NCBI RefSeq assembly: GCF_003945595.2
Contig: NW_024105098.1
Coordinates: 1 to 64,000, forward strand
From: Pipra filicauda
Lineage: Eukaryota > Chordata > Aves > Passeriformes > Pipridae
Length of the DNA: 64,000 bases
Direction: 5' to 3'
The notes beneath the pieces were generated by a model that was not told the origin of the DNA, ran no database searches, and was given only the letters and a program-made list of their open reading frames with translations. Positions 24,426 to 36,997 of this stretch are shown piece by piece. The position numbers and the translations under genes are program-made. Numbering within the stretch: the first letter of the stretch is position 1; every line of letters begins with the position of its first letter.

Positions 24426-25924
24426 TCACCCCAACCAGCTACAACAAGAGATTGTTTCAAACAATTGGACCTAAATGCCAGGCTTAAAGGAGGCATAGGG
24501 ATGTGGTAGGGCAGCCTACAAGTAAAATAGGCCTCACACAGATTAATGGAATAGTTAGGAGGGCCATCCATCCAGCAGTTCCAATTCTCAGTTTTTAGCT
24601 ACTGCAGCATTAGCAAGGTAAAAGGGCTGGTGTCAGAAAGAAGAATGCTCAGTATTATTTTTTCCAGCAGGGAAAACAATACAGCTGAAACACTGAACAT
24701 CTAGGGTCTGTCCAAAATTATATTGTGAAAAGATATGAAATAGGTGCAAGAAAACTTCTGCAGACTTCCGTACCCATCCTGTGATATTGGGCAGTATTGC
24801 TTCAGCAGTCACATACAGAAAAATAAATTACTCATGAGAAAAATAAAATAATAATAAAAAAAAAATGAAACAGAAAAACTCATTTCCTGCAAGAGCCAAG
24901 TTTTGCTCAGAGTCCTGAAATAATGGACCTTAAAACTAAGGTATTGCTAACTACAGAAGAAGTATTTTATGCAAACTCATGAGAGCTATCTCTTAAAATG
25001 TTCTCTCCACAAAACTTTCACAGTTTGATTCACAGTGTTTAAGTCCAGTCTCATGACATGAATTTGGAAGGGAAGTAATGTTTATAAAAAAGAAAGCCCC
25101 AAATGAGTTGTCTCTCGACAAACTTGACATGCCATTGTGCAGTAAGTACACAACAGGAGCAGAAATTGATTTAAAGGGGGTACTCTCACATTAATTTAGA
25201 ATTCTATTTTTAAAACTGTTCCTGTCCATAAGGCTTTATTTTTGCTTGCAGAGGTTTGCTAGATGTGGATTAGCATTTCTTTTCAGTGATAGATCAGTTG
25301 TCACACACCAGAACATACTAATTCTTTAGAACATGCTAATTTTTTCAGGCCAGCAGCCCACCTTTCCAGTGATCATTGCTGAGAGAGCTACATTCCCAAA
25401 CATCTCCAGCCTCTTACCCTTATTGTTACAAATAGTTTCTGAGCAGTGATTTTAACACTGACAGCTTCTGGGCTGCTTTAAATGCAGCGTGCCAGCGAGC
25501 ACTGCTCATGGGGGGTAACTGAAAGCTGCCCTGCAAGCAGGATGGGGTTGCAAAGAAATACACCCACTTTCCAGCTGATGGAAAAGCACGTGTGAGGTGG
25601 ATACATGTCACCAGCCATACAAAAGAAAGGTCCCCCAGTAACTCCACAGTCAGCAGAGGTTATCATCTATTACAGCTAATTTCAGCCTGTGTCCTCAAAT
25701 CAGCTCCCAAGATGCAAAAGCAGCACAAAACACAACTCATAATGCCAGGCAGATGTGCCAGTGAACCTCAAGAATCCTTATTCAGCAGTGGGGCTAAGCT
25801 GAGATGTTGAAGGTAGGAGCATATTTTAGATTCTCTGGGAAGGTTAAGTAGGACACAGTTCTTGGGCAGTTCTGCTTGCTACTGCCACTGAGAGTCACAG
25901 ACACTGTCACAGACTCTAAGTGCT
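24426..25924. other. unassigned non-coding sequence
   Basis: No gene or interspersed repeat recognised. An A-rich run lies at about 24838-24868. Confidence 0.5.
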
Positions 25925-26210
25925 ACCATGGAATAGATTATCCCCTTTGGAAGGGCCTGACCGTGATCACAGCTCCTCCAACTGCCTGAGCACTTCAGGG
26001 CCGACCAAAAGATAAAGCTGGTTATTAAGGGCACTTCCAAATGCCTCCCAAACACTGGCAGGCTTGGGGTATGGACCACCTCTCCAGGAAGCCTGTTCCA
26101 GGGTCTGACCACCCTCTTCAGTAAAGAAATGCTTCCTCATGCCCAGTCTGACCCTCTCCCTCCCCACAGCTTTGAGCCATTCCCACACATCCTCTCACTG
26201 GATCCTGCTG
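25925..26210 (-). mobile_element. CR1 LINE 3' fragment, minus strand
   Basis: Read on the minus strand this encodes decayed C-terminal CR1 ORF2 sequence: 'RLGMRKHFFT' and then, after a frameshift, 'VRPWNRLPGEVVHTPSLPVF'. The 3' untranslated region follows. On the plus strand the marks are 'cctctccaggaagcctgttcca' and 'agtaaagaaatgcttcctcatg'. The 3' tail at the left end is worn and the copy is 5'-truncated at about 26210. It is inactive. Confidence 0.88.
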
Positions 26211-29089
26211 CCAAAAATTTTCCCAAAAATTTTTAAAAACTGATAATGCACTTATGAAGTACACATAGCAGATTCCTAACTAGCTATATAACATTCCACC
26301 TGGCTACTACAGAAGAGGGAATAAGTGTAATGTTTATTAAATTTAGACAAAGAGAACAAATAATGAACAAGTAGTTCTGCAATTAAACACAACAAGTTCA
26401 CTTCCATTTTACACATTTGTGATCACACTGAGAAATACCAGCTAACAGACTGGAAGTCTTGCAGTTTTTCTGAATTATCTCAGTATTTTCAAATTTCAGC
26501 ATCATTTCGGGAAGTAGGAAATGTTTCATAGACAAATAGGGAATATGAGGTAAATTCATCACCACATTGTTATAAACGAGTTACACATTCAATATGCACT
26601 AAATCTTCTAGGTAAGCTTGGGATGAGTAAGTGCAGTAATTCTTATGAATAACAGAAATAGGAAAGCTCCAAATGTTTGATAAAATGACAAGCTCTGTAG
26701 TACACAGAGGAGTGATCAGAAAGTTAACTGGAACTGAACCTTGCTAGGTCTCAGAATAGAATAAAATATGCCACAGAAGAACTACCACAGAAAGTACTCT
26801 GTGCCAAAGCATTCAGCACTGCCACTGTTAGAACTAAAGAGAAAACACTGTTTTCTGTCCCTGGTACCATCCTGCCTGTGCACCTGAAGCCAGAACTGAC
26901 ACAGCCAAGGGCTGAAGCAGAACAACCAAGTCGGTCATTCCAATACATTTTCAAACAGCACCTTTTAGCAAACGCAAGACAGATAATTCTGAAATTTGAA
27001 ACAGCTGAAACTCATGATTTTCTTTTTACCCCACAACTAAAAGTAGGGGATTATTTTCAAATTTACACTGCAAAACCAAAGAGGAGCATCCATGACTCTC
27101 CAATGCTGTGCCACTTAAGCATTTATTCAAAGTCATACAGCTAGAAAATGGTCCACTACAGCCAAATTGCTTCTTTTCAAAACACAGTGGTTTGAGGATA
27201 GTTGGCTGCTAGTAGGTTACAGAATTACATCTTTCATTTTATATCAGAGAGACTGCAAATACTCCACTTTGCTGTTTCTGTAACACATCAGAGCATTTGT
27301 GCAATTTCAGCTGAACTAATCTGGCACCCCCTTTACAGCAAAACTTTGCATGAGAGCTCTGTGGTATATAATGACCTCAGTTTGTGATGATTCTTTCATT
27401 TGATGGCCTCTGAAGATAATCCTGTCTCAAGTAGACTGGATTACCTTGGCAGTCTCATTTTCTCTTGTTATCAAAATACCAAAAACAGGTTTTGAAGAGC
27501 AAAAACTGGAATGGATCCTCCAGGTCAAATAGATTCCACTGTATTTACAGAAGGAAAAAAGGGAAAAATAAAAAAAGAACAAAAAAAACCCACCAAAACT
27601 TAATCAAACAGAAGAAAGCAAAGCAAACAAAAACCACCAGCAGCTGAGCCCACACTAGAGAACACTGGTAACACTGGTTGGGGACTCCCAGGCTCCATCA
27701 GTGCCCACACCAAGGCTACAGCACAGGGCAATTCTGGAACTCACAGCAACTGCTCACACCCCCAGAGCCTGCTCCTAGGGCAAAGCCCTGAGCTTTTAAA
27801 TGTTATAGTATCACTATTAGAGAGTTAATTGGTCTTAGATGCTTTGGTAAGATCACAGCAGAACTTGAACATTTGTTTCCTCCTGGTTTGCATGAACCTC
27901 ACAGATCATTTGAGCTGAAGGCTGAAACCAACTTATGCTTTTTAAAATCAGAATTTCTTCCACTTTCCCCTCTCCACAGCTCGGTGATCAAGAACAACTA
28001 TACATTTTGCAAAACCACCAGCCAGAATTTGAAACTGGGCATCCGAAATTAGAGGAAGCTTGAGTATTTTGGCTTTTGTTTAATCCTGTCTGGAAAGTGG
28101 AAAAAACCAGCACATAAACAAATTAGTCCTTGCCAAATCTAATGACTCCTATGAAAACAGCACCACCTAAACTCACCTAACAGTGGGTTAACTCTGTACT
28201 CAAAGTCTCCTCAAATGATACATTTGAACCTGACTGTTTGACGTGGCAATTTTACTCCCAGGTGCTGTGTCAGTGTGCAACATCTCTTCTCCAGAAGCCC
28301 ACAGCAAAGACATCACCTTTGCCTTTCCAGTACTTGATGAAAAGGAAATCAGATGTGAAAAGTGTCATGTTGCTAATCAAGCAGATGCATTCACACCCTG
28401 GACACACCACTCTGCCATGGGAATACAACTCCTCAGGTAGGAAAAACTGTCTTAATACCATATTAAAGTAACGGAGTTAGATGCAAAATTAATTCCACTG
28501 AAAAAGCAACTCAGAGATTCTAAAGATGTATTAAAGTGCAGCAGCATTTTGAAAAATATAAAACAACAGGAGGAGAAATTGATTTTTGGCTTTTTGGTAA
28601 CTTTTGAAAGCAGAGAACAATGAGATTAGTTTCAGACCTCCCTTTTAATAGAACATTACCAGCCTTTTAGCTGAACCCAATCAGTTCCCATTCCAGGGGA
28701 AGACAATCCAGGATTTACTCATCTTTAATGAATGTTCAGTAGTGAAGTACAGCAAAGCAGCTTCATGGATAAAAGAGCAACTCACTAAGTCTTAAGAGCA
28801 TAATAAAATGTTTTCCTAGAGAATTAAAAAAAATTGATACTATTTCACTTACACAAAAGAACAAAAACTCCAAGAATAATAAAGGTGCTTCAAAATATTT
28901 TCCCCTTTTGATATTTGATAGGTGGTTTTTTTGCCATGCTGAATATAAACACTGTAGACACACCTGACTGAATATTCAGTTATATATCAACAGAAGATAA
29001 AATTATTTAATTAGAAATCACAAAAAGAAAAGATTTCCAGCACTTCTGTGTGTTTTTTTGGCATAATATTCCAAAATTAGCCTTTTTTT
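26211..29089. other. unassigned non-coding sequence
   Basis: Nothing gene-like recognised. An A-rich low-complexity stretch lies at about 27549-27640. Confidence 0.5.
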
Positions 29090-29350
29090 CCTATATGAAA
29101 AAAATCGCCATCTATTTAAGGATTAAATATAAGCCTCAAATTAATGGTAAATCAGGAAGGCTTAACTGCTTCAGAAATTATAATATTTGGTCTAAACATC
29201 GGCCCTCAGATGGAGCAAGCAAGGACAAAGTTCTGGAAAGCAATTGAAAGCTCTCACTCTCATTCTGAAAGGTGAATTAGGCAGTAATAAGCTGCCATAA
29301 AACTTTCACGAGGTTCACTGGGCAATTTCCAGAGGGAAGCCAAGGTAATA
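29090..29350. promoter_or_regulatory. candidate conserved non-coding element
   Basis: Unique AT-rich sequence with clustered cores such as 'atcgccatctatttaagg', 'caaattaatgg' and 'ggtgaattaggcagtaataagc', and isolated CpGs (atcgcc, catcgg, cacgag). It has neither repeat similarity nor coding signal. The regulatory reading is inferred from motif density only. Confidence 0.22.
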
Positions 29351-32300
29351 TCCTTAGTAGAACAGTGCAGTAAAATGGAGCAGCCCAAGGAAAAGGAGTT
29401 CTTTTATAATGCTACTACCCCATCTGTAATCTTAAATATTAGCAAGGCTAATGCACCTTTTTCCTGCTGAAAACCCAAGACTGACACTCAGCTCATCACC
29501 AAGGATTTATGTTCTCAAGTGGCTCAGTGACAGTACTTTTCTTCTTGTAGAGGAACTTCTCATTCACCTCTGGAATAAACCCAGAGCCCCCAGCTGAAGC
29601 CTAGGGAATGTCTCTAATCCAGGCACTGCCCCTGTGCCTGGAGGGACCAACTTGCTCCTCCAGAGCTCTGCTTCCCTGAGAGAGGAGGAACATGTCCTGC
29701 TCAGGACAGGCAGCTTTACTGGGAAGGCAATAACAAGAACCCAGCTGAGCACCACTAAATCCATACCCACCTCCCCATGTCATTACAGGCTTCATGTAAC
29801 AACTCTGCTCTATCATCCAAAACTTCCACAGAACATAAGAAATTAGCATTTTACAAGAACTGTTTGCTAAGAACAAGCAACATCTTCCCATCCCTCTCTA
29901 AATGAGCTATGTTTCCACGTGGAATTCGGGCACACAGGCCAATCCCTCAGCATTTTCCATGGCAATCCCCACACACTCAGCAGGCTGCCCCAGGGGCCCC
30001 TCCCAGCCTGGCTAAGCTGCTTTGTCTTCCAGTGGCTTGAGAAGCAACCTGATTCAAGCCAGAAGCACATCAGATCCTAATTTCAGCTGGCATCCTGCAA
30101 GACTTTGCTAAGTCATTTGACCTCTTCATGCCTCACAGCACGGCTTGAAAGCTCCTTGGAAAGCCACCGTTTGCACGGAAATCAGATGCCTCACAAACAG
30201 AATTTCCAGGGTAGGTATGTGTGCCCATTAAGACTCAATTCCTTGAGAGGCCATACCTGCTGGGAATGGGCTGTGGAAGCTCTAAAACCAAGGTGCAGGA
30301 TTTCACATTCTACCACAGCCATTTAAAGAAACCCCTCTGGCTGAACAGATTTATTAGTTCCAATGAAATGAATTATGATTACATAATTTTTGCACATTAG
30401 CTATTACATACGTAAAATACCTTCAGAATTTTCAATCAAAACTATATCCTTGCCATCACACAACACAAACCCTGTTAAAGTCAACAGGTTATGCTCTCAA
30501 AATCCTTGTTTGGGATTTTGAGGGTTTGGCCATATTACATTTTTCTCATGAGACAGGCACTTTTGCAGTCCCATGACACTACAGTCTCTCTGTATACCCC
30601 AATGGAAGTCCTCTTAAGGCAATTCCAGAAATGTGCATCTCTTTGACCATTAGAGAGAACACACCCAGCAAAGAGGGAGAGAAAGATGTAAAAACTGTAT
30701 TAAGGGGAATAAATTGTGACCATTATAGGTTTTATTGCATATAAAAGTTCTTAAGCTACATGGAAAGTGAGTTGACAGAGAAATAAGGCAGTCTACTAGG
30801 AATCAAGGATGAAGTTAGTAAAGGCCAAATCAAATTGGGCTCAACTGCTGTGTGCCCTTTTGCAATGGATAATAATAGTCTTGATGGTATGTGGGAACCC
30901 ACACTTAACATTTCCTGCTAAAAGGCTTCCCACAATTCATAGAAACAAAGGACACAGGCAGTTTAATGATCTTTATTGGAACAGAACGTGTAGCAGAAAC
31001 CCTCTTCCCAGATGGAGTAGAAACAGGATGGGTATATGCCCCCTTTAGCTGGAACATGCATCAAATCTGACCTATAGAAGCAACTGAGGTCCAGTATAGA
31101 AACGTAACTATATGAAGGAAAAAACCTAAAACAAACAAAACCAGTCAACCAAACAAAACACCAAAAACTCCACTACTCAGAAAACAAGATACAAAATAGT
31201 CACCAATGCAAAGATACCAAGAGGTGAGCACCTGAATAGCTTTATGGCTTGGCTTTTACATTCCTGACTACCTGTAGCCAAACTGCTCACGCCCTTCCCT
31301 GCCTGTCCCAGGGGCACTGTCACTGCCACCTGACTGTGCTGCAGGGTGAGATCAGCACAGACTCTGAGTTTGTTAATCAAAAGCTACGACCTGGCAAAGC
31401 AGGCAGCTCTGCACAGCACAGATTCCTCAGCTTCAGCCTGCTCAGAGCAATGCTATCTGGAAAATCAAGATAGTCATGCTTAATCAAATACATAAATGCA
31501 CTTTAAGTATACAGCCACCTTGTAATCTAACCTAGGTAGATTTAAGAAAACCAATTACAAAAAAACATAAAACCCCCTGACAATACACTGAACAAAACAG
31601 AATGCATCAGCTTCCAATAAAAGACACCTCCCAGCTCCTACTGGCAGAACTATCTGCAGCAGATGTTATCTCGCTCATTAGAAAAGAAGCAAATCAGACA
31701 GAAATTCCTATGGCATCCCAGTTATTTTTAAAATATTTTATTTTTAGCACAGGACTTCCAGCTTATTGGAGGAGGTCAGGAATTATACTATCTCTGACAA
31801 GGTAGTTACTGTTTCCTCCCCACCTTAGTTCTAATTTTCAGCTGAAGAATTTGGGCTAAATTTATTATAACTATGCCCACTAGAGAATTCTCTCCTCTGA
31901 CTCATGAGAGATGCCTGCACTCATTCCACTCTTCTTGCAAACATAAGTCCAAAAATAGACCAAAATACGCTCCATGGATTTGAGACTTTTGCCCCAGGAG
32001 TCTCATGCCATGCTGATGAAATCAATGGGAAATTCACCACTAACTTCAAACAAATCTAAGATCAAGCACCAAATTATCTCCTAACATTTCATACTCATAT
32101 AAAACCTTGTAGAAGATCTGAAATTGTTTTACCACCTTTAATAAATTAAGCCCTACATAATTATTGTGGACTTGGACATATCCCATATGAGCAAGCAGAA
32201 GGATTTTAGAAGTTGTTTTCAAAAGCAGCTACTAAATCAGTACCTGATTGTGCACAAGACCATTGTAACAACATGAACTTCATTTTTAAGAGCACTACAA

Positions 32301-33429
32301 GACAGTTGTCACAAAGTGGTTTCCAAAAGACCAGGCCCAAATTTTCTATACTGTGGCCTCTATAACTATATATGTCAACCTAGAAGAAAAATCAATAGTC
32401 GCACTTGGAAATGCAATTGTTTTCAACTTCACCAAGTCATGCCCAAAAATATTTATGGCAGATGTCAGTCATAGCAGTTACTGTGTTCTGTGTACAGTTC
32501 ATTTTTCCTTCTGCTACAATGGAATTTTTTTTCCTGTTTATTCTGCATTATAGCACAGTCAGGACTGCCTGGTTTTATGGGGTTTCTCTTCCCCTGAGGA
32601 AAGACACTCTGTTCTTGAACCGACCTTCATGGCACTGGGATGATTTGGGGTCTTTCTGCACATTCTCATGCTAAAAAGGTTCAGTCCATCACCTCATGAA
32701 ATAACATTTGACCCCCACTTCTATAAGCCTTAAACAGAACATTTAATAGCAGATATTATCCATCATACATCATATGTTTTACATCATATCTTTAATTACC
32801 TATTGTCCCCAGTAATCCTGTGAAATAGTCATGGTCATTTACAGACTCAAGATAGGAGCTTGGTAAAGCAGACCATGATCCAATTCCTTCAGCAGAGATA
32901 AAAGCTTTGCACCTCATCTCTACAGCACTTGCTTCACTTAATCACTTGGACTAGACAAGAATTAAGGTAGAAATCGGAGTTGCAGTGTAAGAAATGATCC
33001 ACCACCAAGCTGAGCCAATTGCCAAGGAGAGATGTACTAACAAGGTTCCAAACTCTGAGGACGAATGTTAGAGACCATGACACGTGGCACTGGGCTACAC
33101 ACAGCAAAAAAAAAAAATCAAAAATGTTTGCAGGGATTCATCCAATTGCTGCTTGCTCCCAGTTTACTTTTCCATAGCTCCATGACAGGCTGTTCCTGTT
33201 CAGAGCACAGCGAAGAGACCTGCATGCCACTGATGCCCGTGGTGCCAATATCAATTTTGGTGCTTAAATTTTTGTCCAACACTTTGCAATGCTTAGAAGG
33301 CTTCAGTCAAATCCTTTCAGAGCACCTTTAGGAATAAATCTCTACCTCTTGAACCCTGAAAATACAAGGTATCTGGCAATAAAAAGAGCAAGGAGAGCCC
33401 CAAAAGACCCAGAACCATCAGGGGCTGCT
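29351..33429. other. unassigned non-coding sequence
   Basis: No gene or interspersed repeat recognised. Short A-rich stretches occur near 31120-31170 and a poly-A run at about 33106-33117. Confidence 0.5.
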
Positions 33430-33605
33430 TGTGCAGAGGGACTCAGACACTGGGCCCCGAGCAGTGGGAGCAGCACATCTCAGCAGGTCAGAGCTGCAGG
33501 GCAGAGGGGCCTTGGCAAACAGGGCAATGGGCTGATGAGCATCACGCCCTTCAGCAGAGCCAAATGCAAAGTGCTGAACTTGGACACAACCCCAGGTACT
33601 GCCAC
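33430..33605 (+). mobile_element. degenerate CR1 LINE coding fragment, plus strand
   Basis: The 3' part reads 'SRAKCKVLNLD', a decayed copy of the CR1 ORF2 segment just downstream of the reverse-transcriptase catalytic motif. Upstream, 'cagagggactcagacactgggccccgagcagtggg' matches the preceding part of that region. No CR1 3' tail is nearby, so this is an internal fragment. Its limits are uncertain and the intervening part is rearranged. Confidence 0.6.
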
Positions 33606-34162
33606 AGCTTAGGGATGGGCTGGTGAGGTAACAGCAGTGCAAAAAATACCCTGGGAGACCATTAGTTCAGCTATCAATGCTTAAATACCTACAAACCCCA
33701 AAATGCTTTCTCTGTAAAACATCATATTCTTTTTTTCTCTAATGAAGCAGCATCATGTCTAGCAGATGGTGAGGGGGTGGCCAGGTTATTGTGTGAAGCA
33801 AAGGCTTCGAAGCAAACAAGATTTTGCTGGTGATAAATAACTATCACCTAAAGTCGGTGAATTCCCACAGGAATTTTTGTTTCATGTAGAATTAATGGGA
33901 GGGCACAGCTTTTTGCTTACCTTTAGGAATTTCTCATATACAGCTCCTGGACAATGGTGCCAACAAGACAAGAAATATCCTGCCTCAGAAAAGTGAAGCA
34001 GGCTCTCCTTTTGATGAAACCATGTGTGCTGTTTGCACTGATAACACAGCTTGGCAGTCTTCCTTTGCCATCGCTCAGTTAAGACAATACCAGAACAGGA
34101 GGTTTAACCTCAACTACACAAAGCTCTTCCATCTTTCAAACACACAGAACTCCAATGCACAA
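33606..34162. other. unassigned non-coding sequence
   Basis: Contains a weak minus-strand exon candidate at 33921-33983, described in the findings. Otherwise nothing is recognised. Confidence 0.45.
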
Positions 34163-34201
34163 GCAGCCTGTTTGGAGGGTGAGCAGCCTGTTTGGAGGGG
34201 G
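34163..34201. repeat. 20-base tandem duplication
   Basis: The unit gcagcctgtttggagggtga at 34163-34182 is immediately repeated at 34183-34201, with the last few bases altered. This is a recent-looking slippage duplication. Confidence 0.85.
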
Positions 34202-36969
34202 CAGCAAGCTCCCACCCCAGGGATTGAATTCCTTCAGCAGAGTCACAGACACTCCCTGGAGTGACCTGCAACCTTTCCAAGACAAAGCCTTGGAACATCT
34301 TAAAGCTGGAATCTCCAGAGGAGAAAAAACAGGCTGTGGGGGAGAAACCAAAAACCCCAAAACAATCATTCAACCCTAATATTTTTGTTTACCACCTCAG
34401 GAAGAATTACACTAACCATCACCATAAATCTTAGTTTCAAACAAGATATAATGAACCACTGTAGGAATTAATAGGAAATCCAGGTGCACATGCATATTTG
34501 GAATCTTCCATCTGTTGTACAGAGGGGAAAGAGAAGGATGGTATTCCAGCCTGTGCAGAGGAGTGCATACTCTAGTGGCCAGAGCTTGAACAACTATTAT
34601 CTGATCATCTGAAATAAAAAAACATTACCATATTTGGATAAATGGACAAAAATTCAATGTCACAATCTTAAATTAGGCCACGTGCATCAGAATAACATCT
34701 GAATATTATTAAACAGAGCTAAAGTGCAGAGAGTTAACTTACTTCATCTCAAGAAATCATCATGTCCACTAGAGCTATAAGACACAGATATCATCTACTA
34801 GAAATAAACCTGCATAATTTAGCAGCTATATATTTTGAGGGTATCCCTTCCTATGCCGTTTTATGCAACTACAGCATCAAAGTAACAGTTCTGGATTCAT
34901 ACACCACAATGGAAAGACAGGAAGAACAGCAGAATCAAGTTTCAAATAAACAGAGGCAGAGTGAAGCAGCTCAGGATGTCTGTTCACCGAGATGTCTCGG
35001 ATCAGCAGAGCAGGAAGTACAGTCAGCTTTCACTCCCAGAGATGTCCATAATGCCCCAGGGCAAGAAGAACTGGGGCAGTGAAGACTCAGGGAAAATAAC
35101 AGTGAACTGCACACTAAGGCAGGAGGTGAGAGCACTAGACTTAGGTTAAAGTGGTTTTGCTGCAGGGTTGGAAGAAGGATGTGTTTAGTCTGTAGGCAGG
35201 AACATCACTTTCCTGTTCTGTAGAGTCTTTTATCCTTATATGGATAGGGAACACAAGAAATACTGAAAGACCTGGCCTTTGTGCCTTTTGTTCAGAGCTA
35301 ATCCTAGACCTCTGCTTTGGATCAGCTTGTCTGAGCTTACACAGACAGACCACAGCACTAGTCCAAATTGCTTTCTGTTTAAACTTAAGCACATTAGAGA
35401 TTCTGCACTTTACAGCTGCCAGTAATTAATATCATGGCAAAAAATTTAAGACCTATTAACTGGCTATCTTTTTTTTTGCAGTTGTATGTAGCAACAAGAA
35501 GTCTCAACCCAACTACAATTCATGTTAATGTGAGTTAGTTGAATGAAGCACTGCTGATGAAATTTCGAGGTACTTACCAGAGGAGAAGCAAACTTCTATT
35601 TTTGTAAAATGCATTTTGTTCAAATGATCCCTGCCAGGTTCTGTAACATTTTAGGTCATTTGCCAGCAGGGAGTACAGGCTTGGGGGAAACAGCAGTCCT
35701 GTGGCCAGGAAGGTCTGTCCCTGGGTAAATCAGTAAGAATTGGAAAAAAAACCCCTTTACAAGAATCTTCAGCTATTTTCTCTATTTATTTGCATGTATA
35801 AAAAGCTATAAAATGTCTGCAAGACCACAGTAAGGGCTGATTGGTGTGGAAAAGATGAGCTGTGTTTTGTGATGGAGATTCTCTCTCTGTGCAGCACAGA
35901 ATACAAAGTTGGGACAGTGGGCCTGGATGTGGCAGTCCTGGTTGCAGCTCCAGGACTGGAGACACATCCTCCTCCCCGTGCAACTCAACACATCCCTCAG
36001 TAAACTGGACACTCTCCTGATTCCTCCTCTTGGTCCATCATATCTCTGGTTAGGAGCCCGTGTCGGGGGGATCCTAAACCTTCTGTGATCTACCACAGCA
36101 CACACACACCTTCCTGGTTTACAAGGTTCCCTTCAGTTAGTTGTCACCTCTTAATGCAGATAAAGCATGACAAGTTATCAGCACCTGCCTACTGGGCAGT
36201 ACCAACCAGTCCATACAGTGTGTCCTTACTGACTTGGCTGCACTTGCATGCTAAACTTTCTATTTGCAGTGTCAACCTGGGATATGAATTTCAGGTCTAC
36301 TGAATAATGGGATCTGTGGGATATATCCTCAAAATAGCTCTTGCATTGATTTCTCAGCAGAGCAAATATCTTGCAGTTCCAGAAAGTCCCAGCAGATAAG
36401 AATGCAGCTCCCCACTGCTCCCAGCACTAAACTTTGAGAATAACATAAAAATTCATTACTGCAAGTTTCCACTGATTCTCTCACTCAAGAAGCAAAGCCT
36501 GAACCATGCACTGCAATCAGCCTTGCCCTTTCAGTTTTCCTGTAAAGATTTACTGGATTATTTTTTCATTCTGTCCTACTCCTGTCAATATCATTCCAGA
36601 ATTCAGTAGAGGAGTGCATATGACATATCAAACTCTCTCTTTCCAGTTTGAGATTAGATGTCCTTAAAATCGTGTATTTTTTACTACTGGAAATATATCG
36701 TGTTCCACTTGTGCCCCATGAAATGCTACATAAACACAGAGAAGATTGATGGAGATCCAGCACTAACAAAGTCTAAAAGAACAAATAAATCATCTCTATA
36801 TTTGGATGGAAATAAATTCTTGGGAAAGGAAACTTGGACTGTCATTCCTGATGAGCTCAGGTATCTCATATTCCAGTGTTATTCCCTTAACAAATAAACA
36901 TTTTTTTAGCACACTTAACCACACATCAGGGTAATAAACTCATGTCGAGCTTTTCTGAGTAGGGAATTC
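34202..36969. other. unassigned non-coding sequence
   Basis: Contains a short splice-flanked candidate exon at 35482-35529 (see findings). The stretch 35860-36110 is GC-richer, with a CpG-bearing 'cccgtgtcggggggatcc', but I could not assign it to a repeat family. Confidence 0.45.
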
Positions 36970-36997
36970 AAGCATTCTTCAACTCAGAAGAATGCTT
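36970..36997. repeat. perfect 11-base inverted repeat, 6-base loop
   Basis: The arm aagcattcttc (36970-36980) is followed by the loop aactca (36981-36986) and the exact reverse complement gaagaatgctt (36987-36997). It could form a small hairpin. It is too short to be a typical microRNA precursor by itself. Confidence 0.9.

Noticed and set aside
35800..36110. Possible LTR, suggested by a CpG-bearing GC-rich patch
   Set aside because: No TG...CA ends, polyadenylation signal or primer-binding site could be identified.
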